Part shown: positions 56,301 to 64,000 of the stretch, piece by piece
Layout of the letters: each line of letters opens with the position of its first letter
Position numbering within the stretch: position 1 is the first letter of the stretch
Assembly: GCA_946902985.2 (NCBI GenBank)
Contig: OX336388.2
Span: forward strand, 122,737,894 to 122,801,893
Origin: Meconema thalassinum
Taxonomy: Eukaryota > Arthropoda > Insecta > Orthoptera > Tettigoniidae
Reading direction: 5' to 3'
DNA length: 64,000 nucleotides
Translations under genes and position numbers: made by a program
The notes under the pieces: model-generated
Database searches by the model: none
The model's input: the letters and a program-made list of their open reading frames with translations, nothing else
What the model was told of the DNA's origin: nothing

Positions 56301-57242
56301 ACGAGCACCTCTTCCTCCTCTGGGGATAAAATGGGGTTTGGGCCCATTCGGGATTTCTTAATTTTGCCCTGTACCTTATACATAAGGGTAATTCTTGGCA
56401 CACCGTGCCGTTTAGCAGCTGATTTTACAGAAGAGCCATTTTTTACGTCCTCCATTGCTTCCTCCATTTGCTCCGGAGCATAATTCCGAATGTTCCTAGA
56501 CTTTTTACTCATTTTGTGGCCTAAAACGAAAGATAGCTCTATATTAGTCAAAAGACCAAACCTTACTGACCAAACACATTGATAAAATAGGCTAAGTAAA
56601 TAAAGATATAGGAATTTGGAATCAATCGCCAATAGTTGACACCCCAAAAACCTAAAGTTGACACCCCGTGTCATCCTTTGGTATAGGTCATTCAAATGAT
56701 CCAAAAGGACTACCAAAAAGATCAAAATTTAAAGTATATTCTGACAGTAACAAAAAGATTTCAAATTGAAATCATATGGGAAACACCCATTATTGACAGG
56801 GGGTGTCGATTAAGGGTTACAGGCAGGATTTAGTGAACCAATAATTGACACCCAAACCTAACCCTACTTTTACCCGCCTTTTTTCTATTGTGAACACAAC
56901 AATGGAAAGAACATCTGTTTATCTTCTCTACTGCATATCAGGATTATCTGAAGTAAGCCAACACGAGGAAATATAATTACTAAAACAAACTCACCTGCTT
57001 AAGAAAACTGACAAAGAAAGCATGTGCTGCCCTATCTTGCAGCAGTGACCATAACTGAACTACGTCCCTCTCCAACCCATAACACCTCATCTGACTAGTT
57101 TTCAGCCAGTACCACCAGATGGCTCCCAAGTAGTTGCCGCCTAAATTTGAACGCAACAGGCAGGCATCACTCCTTATTTTTAATGATTGTTTCCCAGAGT
57201 GTCAACTATAGGTGACCTTGTCAATGACTGGTGCTTTTACCC
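53304..57242 (-). mobile_element. Pogo-superfamily DNA transposon, apparently intact
   Basis: Terminal inverted repeats gggtaaaagcaccagtc are flanked by TA at 53302-53303 and 57243-57244; length 3939 bp. Both subterminal regions hold many copies of a ca.t.gttgacaccc motif (for example 53318, 53508, 53540, 53565 on the left; 56627, 56650, 56788, 56838, 57198 on the right), probably transposase-binding sites. The single minus-strand ORF is open throughout. Lies in the last visible intron, antisense to the host gene. Confidence 0.92.
53915..56512 (-). CDS. Pogo-like transposase (865 aa, intact)
   Basis: The start is MSKKSRNIRNYAPEQMEEAM at 56512; the frame is open 71 codons further upstream, but that sequence is TIR-proximal and non-homologous. 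Domains: Psq/CENP-B N-terminal HTH (about residues 10-50, AAKRHGVPRITLMYKVQGK), CENPB-type HTH (about 62-130, SGRKWFKSFLNRHPTISLR), DDE catalytic core with D173 (FNADETGVFLN), D284 (LFLDGHSSHM) and D320 (HLIQPMDVSVFRSLKG). The long C-terminus has five alternating 22-residue repeats (VPSTSKTIDLTPNRFPRNEG type), a Lys-rich NLS-like segment (KKLDLDESKKLKAIERQKKK), an acidic run and a basic globular-looking end. It should cut and paste the element at TA sites. No stop or frameshift is visible. A domesticated gene is less likely because TIRs are intact. Confidence 0.93.
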   Translation of the reverse strand: MSKKSRNIRNYAPEQMEEAMEDVKNGSSVKSAAKRHGVPRITLMYKVQGKIKKSRMGPNPILSPEEEEVLVTWIKSLAKAGFPIVKEELINRVQQILTQLNRKSQFKSGRKWFKSFLNRHPTISLRTPENLTTSRELVSAEDLQNWYREIYNFLRDENVLDALANPMRVFNADETGVFLNPKGGKILAKKGDKKIYQKVNPDDKECLTVMITASAAGVMAPPLIVFKYERIPSEIATSIPADWGIGRSESGWMTGALFYEFVSNVFYPWLISENIELPVILFLDGHSSHMTLHTSEFCSEKGIILIALHPNATHLIQPMDVSVFRSLKGRWKEKVHSWRIENMDSPILKKKDFAPILKAVLNDIPFTAIQNGLRKCGLVPWNPSTVIDHELPSRNENANVISEVDVKENNTALKVLENIIGKEKLSTFQGVEERKGEVKDTSLFYAWREIKTKSRPVGYNVIPQLEKSIDHLTEHEESPEPVPSTSKTIDLTPNRFPRNEGVVPSTNKTIDSTPDSIPRNEDAVPSTSKTIDLTPNRFPRNEGLVPSINKTIDSTPDSIPRNEDAVPSTRETVDTTHKRIPNNVPSPFKNVLFWPDVSTVQKKRKRETLPSVVTSKSWQEYHKNKLKKKLDLDESKKLKAIERQKKKEQKEAAMKFKNMAKKTARKRKKQCEIISSEEEEEEEWISSGSSIDDVSLHLTDQSETEDFDLQHEDGVEDFPLSPKLDPVTCNETSPELEGEGSVVTVNEPVEKPLLSERKFIKTLSCPDDGTRKTIQEGAFVVYQIRKNKKYFKYVLQITEVLDENCATAVTLNPLNRLRNVFIKNESDKRNVSVDDILQILPNPLTFGKPSSTTHYQFPCSVDVDW

Positions 57243-57279
57243 TAATACTGACAATAATACATTTTAATGAAGAGGAATA

Positions 57280-57648
57280 TTGACGTGTTTGGGAATCGGT
57301 TACCTCTTCTTATTGGCAAGCATAGTTTTGAGTGGGTTGAACATTTCAAATTCTTAGGAGTCATGATTGATGAACAGAATCATAGAGAAGTGGAAATTAA
57401 AGTTAGTTTTTTGGGGGATCCAAATTTTTGACGAGAAATACAAAATTGAAAATATACAATAAAATCATTAGGCCAGTTCTAAACTTATGGTGAAGAATCA
57501 TGGAGTTTAACAAAACAGGAAGAACACCAGTTGCAGGATTTCGAAAATAAAGTGTATAGGAACATTTTTGGACCATTTTTTGACACCTCATCTCAAAGCT
57601 GGAAAAAAAAAGATCAAATAGGAACATACACTCACTATCACAGCAAGC
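57280..57648 (+). pseudogene. LINE post-RT fragment, left half
   Basis: Plus-strand pieces FEWVEHFKFLGVMIDEQN, then YGEESWSLTKQEEHQLQDFE and NKVYRNIFGPF resemble the post-RT region of APE-type LINEs (FKYLG.., L.E..W......L..FE.K..R.I.G). The fragment is interrupted by a TIR element at 57657 and resumes at 58848. Confidence 0.75.
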
Positions 57649-57656
57649 ACCAATAC

Positions 57657-58839
57657 CACTGATCTCTATACATGGATTGCTGATGGCAGCTCTCCGCTGC
57701 ACGAGAAGGTACGCCAGGTTGAGCGCGCGGTCCGCCATGTTGGCGTACCCATTCTCGAGCTTTCGTTATGGGGAAGCAATGATAATCTAGTCAATTTTAA
57801 TAAATCGTAATTAATGGTGCTTTGGAGCAAATAAAAATATAGAGATATGTTCACTCATAGCATAAGGGCATTGAGATCACTAACACGTCATTCCGAGGTC
57901 AGTAAATCTCCGGAATATCAATAAAAATGAATGTATAATAACGGCTGACAAATATCAACTTAGGTGCTGAGTACACGCAATTAGCGATCAATAACAGAGT
58001 AACGAGTGAAAAACAATTTTGGAAACATTCTTGTAAATTGTATATACGGTATACATGTATATATGCCACGAAATTATGCATTCTTCAAATGATGTACCTA
58101 TAAACATAGCTCACTATACAGGCCTAGATTCGACATATCGTAATCGGTGCTTAGTAATGAATTCCCGTTTCAATGAAATAACCAACACTTCCCCCAGGTA
58201 ATCCCAGCACTCTACATCAAATACTACAGCTTTTAATCACGCTAGCAGCACAATAAACTTAATAACGGGAAGTAGATCAAAGCCAAAATTGCACTTTATG
58301 CCAAACCAATTTCACTCCTCAGCTCCACATAAAACTTAACACAACTAAAAACCTACTCAAAATATACTCTCCCCACCGTTTTACAACTATTAAGCGAACT
58401 ATTCGCACCCAGAACCGAAAAACCCTGAAATGGGATCAAATTTCAACACGCAATAGCCTAGCCCGATCACGTCTGGTTCAGCACCTCTGCATATGTATAC
58501 TTAACTTCACAATAATTTCAAAATTACGGCTAAGTGACCTATCTGCCTGAGAAGTAAAGGTATTACCGGCTTGCCTGGGATGATGGGTCACCAAACCGGT
58601 ACTTAAAACTAAGATTTAAGCTTTAAATAACCAAATTCAGCCCATTTTACAACTACAAGAAACACAAAATATTTACTGCCAGTATAAATACATGTATAAC
58701 ATCAAACTACCAGTAACCAATCACAGAGCCGGATTCGCAATATTGCACCATGCGCTCTCTGCCATCTTGCTATACCTGTCATCGTCTATTCGGCTTACTG
58801 CTGCCTTAGCTACCAGCCATCCATGTATAGAGATCAGTG
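57657..58839. mobile_element. Non-autonomous TIR element with 8-bp TSD
   Basis: cactgatctctatacatgga at the left end is exactly inverted at 58820-58839, with weaker TIR similarity for about seven more bases. An 8-bp duplication accaatac is at 57649-57656 and 58840-58847. The 1183-bp interior has no transposase. An 8-bp TSD fits hAT, P or related superfamilies; TIR sequence alone does not decide. It split a LINE fragment. Confidence 0.88.
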
Positions 58840-58847
58840 ACCAATAC

Positions 58848-59100
58848 TCAACATCATTAACTCCTGAAGACTTCAATGGGCTGGTCATTTACTAAGGATG
58901 GGAGACGATAGGATGGTCTTACAAATCTTTAAAGAAGAACCAAGAGGAAAATGGCCTGTAGGAAGACAACGCAGTTTCTGGAAAAATGATATCTCCAAAC
59001 TTTGTAGATGTCTGAATGTGGACAACTGGCAAGAACTCGCCCGAAACAGAGTTCAGTGGAGGCAATTTGTGAGATCGGCACGGGATCTTTGTGTCCCATA
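58848..59100 (+). pseudogene. LINE post-RT fragment, right half
   Basis: Encodes EPRGKWPVGRQRSFWKNDIS and VDNWQELARNRVQWRQFVR, the GRP+.RW..D and W...A.+R..WR motif found at the very C-terminus of several insect LINEs. It continues the fragment at 57280-57648 across the 8-bp-TSD insertion. Confidence 0.78.
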
Positions 59101-59448
59101 GAAGCCTTCTGAGGAGTGAGTGAGTGAATACTGATAATAATAAATAAAAAAAATAACGGAAAGCAAAAATTCATCAATTCAATACTCGCAAGTTTCGCAG
59201 CCCACGGTATTTTCAAGTAAATTTTCCTGTCTAGGTAAGGTCTATTGGATGCTTAATGAGACTGTTGACTCCAGCCCACCTGCTATACTTAATGACTGGG
59301 GAATTCTTGTCTTGAAATACTACTACAATACAGAGACAAGGGTACATTCACGAAATCGAGAAGCAAATTACTAGAATTGCCAAGGGTCGAAAATGTGGGC
59401 AGCAGTCATTCAAGGAGTACAACATACCACCAAATATAGGAAATAATG
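59101..59448. other. Short intronic stretch, nothing recognised
   Basis: LINE 3' remnant and unassigned sequence up to the Tigger-like element. No ORF with motifs. Confidence 0.4.
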
Positions 59449-59926
59449 TACCGTAGACTCTCAGCCATCCGGCTCGTGACTATCCCGCCTCCGTACTATC
59501 CAGCCTACTTAATACTAGTTAGTAAGTTATTGTTGTTTTAAGGGGCGGAACTACGAGGTCATCTGCCCCTACTTAATACTGTACGAATACTTTTCCAAAG
59601 CTAGAACCCTATATGTTATTTCAAAATATTTTATGCACATCTTGTACTTCTGGCACATGTGAAGCCACATGTATAAGGTAAAGTACAGTATTGTTAATGT
59701 GTATGTATTGAATACGTTATCGGAAAAATACTCTTTAAGAAACGGGACACAGAAGCCCTCTTTCAGCTCTCACAAACAACAATGAACACACGTAGAGAGC
59801 AACTCTGCGTTCTTTGTTTCCGTCAGTTGTTTATCGGAAGTTCAAAATGCGTACGTTCGTAAATTGTTGTTTTGCGCGCTTGGTTGTACAGTACAGTATT
59901 TTAATGAAAGATTGCGGGAAGGGTGA

Positions 59927-60840
59927 TTAACGAAAGAAAGTTATAGTGACTATAGATGAGAAACTACATGCTATAAAGCGACTAGATTCTAGGGTAATGG
60001 CCAAAACTATTGCTTTGGAGTTAGGGGTAGTAAAAAGTACTTTGGAGACTGGAAGTAAAATCAAGCAAAAATTGAAAAGTGGTGTGCTGCTCAAAGTAGT
60101 AGAAGTGGAATAAAAGTAAGAAAAACGATGTTGAAAGGTAAGCATAAATAAGTTGAGGAAGCATAAGGTGGTATGAACACTTAAGAGGAAAAGGCTTGCC
60201 CGGTACTGGGCCAATATTGCAGGAAAAAGCATTGCAATCTCAGCGACAAATAGAAGGAGAAGATTTGGAATTTACTGCCAGTGATGGATGGTTGGATCAG
60301 TGGAAAAAACGATTCGGTATTAGTGGAGAGGCTTTACCCGCTGACAATGAGGCTATGCCATTGTTTAAAGACTATCTTTCGAAGTTAATTGATGAGGAGG
60401 GAATTTCTGGGGAACAGTTGTACAACTGCGATGCGAGTGGTTTAAATTACAGGATGCTCCGTACGAAAACGCTTCTTTCAAAAGAAGAAGTATGAATTCA
60501 GAAATCTTTAAAACCTGATTCCAAAATGAATTCTTACCAGCTGTAGAGAAAATCCTCAAAGACAATTTGCCGAGAAAATGCATCCTGTCAGAAGCGAACT
60601 CACAGATGGAGATATCAATGCATTATTTTTGGCTGCTCTTTGTCATTGGGAGAAATAGCCATCCTTTGTTAAATTATTGCTCTTTGTCAGCCGATGGACC
60701 AGGGCATTCTTGAACTACTAAAGAAAAAGTATCGTGGGCGTCTTCTCAGTTCGTTGATATCAGCAGTTGATAATAATGAAGATTGTGCAACCTTTCTGAA
60801 GAAGATTGGCTTGTTAGATGTCATAAGGTAGTTGAAATAA
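59927..60840 (+). pseudogene. Tigger/JRK-like transposase N-terminal part
   Basis: ERKKVIVTIDEKLHAIKRLD and ALELGVVKSTLETGSKIKQ form the first HTH. After a break, GTGPILQEKALQSQRQIEGE, FTASDGWLDQWKKRFGISGE form the CENPB-type HTH, and LYNCDASGLNYRMLRTKTL is the first DDE segment (NCDASG where NADETG is usual, so the Asp remains but Glu is changed). Further decayed DDE sequence extends to about 60830. Several stops; inactive. Confidence 0.82.
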
Positions 60841-62300
60841 TCAAAAGATTTCCTTAGTTCTGCCTCGTCAATACAATTTATTCAAATGTTTGTGATATAA
60901 TCACATGTCACTTAATTTACATCCGTACATGTTTCGATGCCTATTTGCATTGGCATCATCATCAGCCTTTCAATGTATTGGCAGCACTTAAAAATCACTT
61001 TGTACATTGGTGGATGTGATAAAATGTTAACATAAAAACACACTCAAATCACTTATACACTAAATCACTTTAAAAGTTTTTTAAAAAGTATAAAAAAAAA
61101 ATAATAATAATAGTAGGCACTCATTACAAAATCCTTGAAGGTTTTAAATTTATTTCTTGACGTTTTCAAAATTCAGTTCCTGATGTTATCTCCGAAATTT
61201 CTGGTCAAGGGTTTCCATTCCCAACTGGAAAGAAATGACGCTAGGAGTAAGAAAATTTGAATAATAGAATGAAAAGAATTTGGAAAAGTATCCTTACTTA
61301 TTTGCAAAACTTCCGTAATTTGCGGCAAGAGTCAAACAGAGCCATGTTGTGCTAGATGGAGACTGTGCTACACTGAGTTGATATGCCGGCGCGGAAGTAG
61401 CAAGCGAGACTGTACGAGGTAGGGGAAGTGAGGGGTAAACTAAAGGAGTGGGGTTAGCTAACTATGGCCTACTGTGCGGCGAGAACAAAATGCTTGGGGG
61501 TGTGGGGGAGGGGTATGGTACATTGGAAAACAAATCAACTATTATGGACTATTTCTAGGGTGGTTTGTATTTCGTTCTATAATTACTTAATGTTTCATAA
61601 AGCACGTTATTGTTTTCAAAATTAATCTCATTAAGATTAGTTAGGGGAGCTGTTCTTTGGATTGAATCTATTTCAATTTCTTCCAAGATGTTCATTTTAG
61701 TTCCCTTACTTGCACGATGTAGGACTTCCATGTCATTATTGATATCTGTGAAAGCATGTCTGAAATCTTCCATGTGATTTGCCATGGCGGAAAATTTGTT
61801 GTACTTAATCGCATTAAAATGCTCACCATATTATCTTGTTGCAAACGATCTCCCTGTTTGTCCACAATAATTAGCATTACATTTTCAACATTTTAACATA
61901 TATATTTATTTGTAGGTTTAATTTTTTAGTATTAAAAAAAATATTAGTGTTGGTGTTGGATGTTTTGTAGGCTATTTTTAGTCTACACTTTTTAAAAATG
62001 TTTGATATACTATATGTTTTGGCATTGAAGTAAGTAAAAGCCGCATATTTAGGCTGTTCTTTTTGCTCAGGTGTTAGGCGGGTGATCGGTTTGTTTTTGA
62101 TCTTGCTAATAATATTGTTGACAAACAGTGATGTGAAACAGTTTACCTTGGCAATCTGTTTAATAGTTTTTATTTCTTTATTTAATTCCCTTAGACAAAA
62201 CAGAATCAGTGATTTCTATGATAATTATTTGCCTCGAAGAAAGAAGATGACGAAATGGTACATTATCTTCATGGCATCAACTTTTCAAATTACTTGATTT
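60840..62300 (-). pseudogene. Penelope-like element fragment with GIY-YIG endonuclease
   Basis: On the minus strand, KCNANYCGQTGRSF, then after a stop YGEHFNAIKYNKFSAMANHM, DINNDMEVLHRASKGTKMN and ILEEIEIDSIQ match the C-terminal GIY-YIG endonuclease of Penelope-like elements (the G.TGRSF, H and E positions are visible). The RT is missing or beyond recognition in the A/T-rich part up to 62300. The pseudo-LTR-like 3' end near 60840-61000 holds a hammerhead-like core. It invaded the Tigger-like transposon. Confidence 0.75.
60918..60965 (-). ncRNA. Hammerhead ribozyme-like core in Penelope fragment
   Basis: Minus strand: CTGATGA (60965-60959), a perfect 6-bp stem II GATGCC/GGCATC, GAAA (60935-60932), stem III ACAT/ATGT with a six-base loop, and cleavage triplet GTA (60920-60918). 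All conserved core nucleotides are present. Stem I adjacent to the core is not paired in this copy; CAATACA/TGTATTG further out could pair. The motif is expected in Penelope pseudo-LTRs. This copy is probably decayed. Confidence 0.6.
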
Positions 62301-62933
62301 GCAACGGGGGGATAATTATGGCTCAGTGGGGGATTTGAAGACCTGCCAAACACTTTCCATCTACACAATAGTCAGTCAGGGTTATTTCTGGGTAGTGATA
62401 TGCTGATATCTTTTCGAGCATTTCCTTAGTCACTATGAAGATATTAATATTGCAGCTACTGAAACTACTTAATTTCTTAGTAACTTTTGGTAACATTAGA
62501 AAATTAACTCATTTCATGTTGATGATGAAGTCATTTGCATTATTCTGATTTTTGCGTGCAGTACAGACTGAATTGGAGTTCAATACATTGTCATCTATTT
62601 TGACAGAACGACGTCTGTCGGGTCATCTAGTAATTAATAAAATTAATAAAATTGGGTTTTGAAATAAAAAAAAGGGTACTTTTAATGGTACGGCTTAGAT
62701 CGGAAGAGAAAATATAGAACTCTGGCCTATCGGGCTTTCTGTTATCCGGTTTGACCTTCCGCCACATTACGCCGGATAGCCGAGAGTCTACTGTACTTAT
62801 AAATACTGTAAATACGCCAGAATATGTATTCATAAAAATTGCAAAAATTTGTGAATAAATAGAAAATATTTAGTTGAATAAAAATATTTAAGCACAGTTA
62901 TCAGTATTTAACAGTTAGTATTGTACTTCGCAG

Positions 62934-63125
62934 CTACCAGAGACAGTAACAGGTCCCGACAGAGCGGAGAGGACAGTTCCTAAGGAGCTGTGTATAGCAG
63001 AGTCCAGTATCCCCAAGGCTGGCAAGGGAGTGTGGACCAGAATACTTCTACAGAGAGGACTGAGATTTGGACCATATGAAGGAGACAAGGTGGTGGTGCC
63101 CAGTCGAGAAGGTTACTGTTGGCAG
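62934..63125 (+). CDS. PRDM9: PRDM9-like gene, first half of PR/SET domain
   Basis: A 64-codon phase 0/0 exon between cttcgcag and cag/gtatgg. It encodes a linker, then ELCIAESSIPKAGKGVWTR, a short strand, GLRFGPYEGDKV and REGYCWQ. The PR/SET landmarks I.S.IP.AG.GVW and G..FGPYEG occur in order with PRDM9-type spacing. The domain acts as a histone H3 lysine methyltransferase in PRDM9. The S-adenosylmethionine-binding and catalytic tyrosine region, the second half of the domain and any C2H2 zinc fingers would be encoded downstream of the window. PRDM7 or PRDM11 are alternatives from this exon alone, but the upstream SSXRD and KRAB-related exons favour PRDM9. Confidence 0.9.
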
Positions 63126-63263
63126 GTATGGACATTATCATAACATATTGATTGATGTTTCAGTTTAAATTGAACACAACCCACAACTGGATTCCGAATT
63201 ACATTAACTAATGTCAGAGCTTGATTGCCTGAGATAAAGGCAGTTATTGAGGTTTTAGTTTAA

Positions 63264-63770
63264 CCTCTTAACCGGGCATGACGAGTTAATTCGTCTACTA
63301 CCTGTTGCTACTCAATCGGGTAATGACGAGGTAACTCGTCTAGAGCACTTGAAAATTGTTATCTGCTGGGGGGGACGAGTATTCGTGTCTCTTACGCTGT
63401 TGAGTGTAGTTCTATGATTGCTCTGTAGATGTCAGTAGGTTTCAGCTTTGGTGTGCCACAATGCGCGCCAATTTCTCAATATGGGACGAGTTCCTTCGTC
63501 ATTCGCGGAAGTGTAATGGGCGTGACGAGATAACACGTCACCCACATCTTTATAATGGGCGTGACAAATTAACTCGTTTTCAGTCAAAATATATTCCCCA
63601 CTATGAATGTTACTTTGTAATGTAGTTCCAAGAAGTCTAATCAAACATTAATTATGGTTTGAATTTTAAAACAAATAAAATCAGGAAGGACTAGATAAAT
63701 TTTCATGCTTGCACTCATAATGGGCGGGACGAGTTCCTTCGTCATTCGCGGAAGTGTCATGGGCGTGGTG
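63264..63770 (-). mobile_element. Second TTAA MITE copy, right end lost
   Basis: Starts cctcttaaccgggcatgacg after TTAA (63260-63263) and is the reverse complement of the element at 13805-14427, including the palindromes gacgagttaattcgtc and gacgaggtaactcgtc and the gcattgtgg-type interior. It ends at about 63770 without its second TIR, where a tandem repeat begins. Confidence 0.85.
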
Positions 63771-64000
63771 TGTCGGGAAAGCTCTTTTCATGGGAGTTTT
63801 AACACAGTTAATGGATGAATTACCAAATTTTTTCAATACTGAAATGAAGGTATAATCGAGCGGCTCTCGGCAAGTAACTTATAAAATTCGCATCTCAAAA
63901 GGCTCCGTCCGTAGGACGCCTTTGAGGCCATTGGTCTACACTGTGTCGGGAAAGCTCTTTTCATGGGAGTTTTAACACAGTTAACGGATGAATTACCAAA
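63771..64000 (+). repeat. Start of a 173-bp tandem repeat
   Basis: tgtcgggaaagctcttttca at 63771 recurs at 63944, 173 bp later, and the match continues to the window end with one visible difference (ttaatggatg versus ttaacggatg). About 1.3 units are visible, so copy number beyond the window is unknown. Confidence 0.75.

Larger units (their letters stand above)
59451..62793 (+). mobile_element. Tigger/JRK-like pogo transposon, broken
   Basis: Inverted ends ccgtagactctcagccatcc and (right, inverted) cagtagactctcggctatcc are flanked by TA at 59449-59450 and 62794-62795. The first third holds a decayed plus-strand transposase; the middle is occupied by a Penelope-like fragment from about 60840 to 62300. 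The right end stops only 140 bp before the PR/SET exon. Confidence 0.85.

Overview
The window is eukaryotic, from a large, transposon-rich animal genome. Gene density is very low, exons are small and split by GT-AG introns of 2 to 18 kb, and at least twenty transposable-element insertions of many classes are nested in each other. The mixture (APE-type LINEs, Gypsy LTR elements, mariner, pogo/Tigger, a TTAA-flanked MITE, a Penelope-like fragment) and a short 'ggggcag..gacctc..agttctgcccc' dispersed motif suggest an insect with a big genome, perhaps an orthopteroid; that placement is an inference.

One host gene can be recognised. Six + strand exons (11352-11557, 13516-13574, 28933-29000, 29840-29944, 48216-48292, 62934-63125) are phase-compatible from first to last and encode, in order, a KRAB-related segment ending in an EEWTP..VK..KW motif, two linker exons, an SSXRD-like basic/acidic segment, a C-x2-C-x7-C-x2-H zinc knuckle and the first half of a PR/SET domain. 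This is the order found in PRDM9 (Meisetz), the meiotic H3K4/K36 methyltransferase. The 5' end, the rest of PR/SET and any zinc-finger array lie outside the window or were not found. Everything else is intronic or flanking mobile DNA.

Layout: 1-3120, 3' end of a Gypsy element with its LTR. 3121-9000, an RTE fragment and an antisense LINE split by a second LINE (4440-6748). 10441-11045, LINE tail. 11744-13179, mariner with long TIRs. 13805-14427, TTAA-flanked MITE. 16781-24139, full-length but internally deleted Gypsy element with almost identical LTRs, a 4-bp TSD and a canonical -1 frameshift heptamer. 24780-26990, 5' part of a LINE. 28404-28795, small TIR element. 30326-33485, a decayed TIR transposon carrying a DUF7869-like protein. 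33523-35850, two LINE tails. 37390-40640, jockey/R1-like LINE. 40641-43615, nearly intact LINE. 44346-47861, second LTR element with a 5-bp TSD. 47935-48215, a 43-bp minisatellite made of copies of the splice acceptor of the next host exon. 48350-51560, nearly intact RTE-like LINE. 53304-57242, pogo-like transposon with an intact 865-residue transposase. 57280-59100, LINE tail split by an 8-bp-TSD element. 59451-62793, Tigger-like transposon invaded by a Penelope-like fragment with a hammerhead-like core. 63264-63770, second copy of the TTAA MITE. 63771 to the end, start of a 173-bp tandem repeat.

The mobile elements do not work together as a system; they are independent insertions in and around the PRDM9-like gene.
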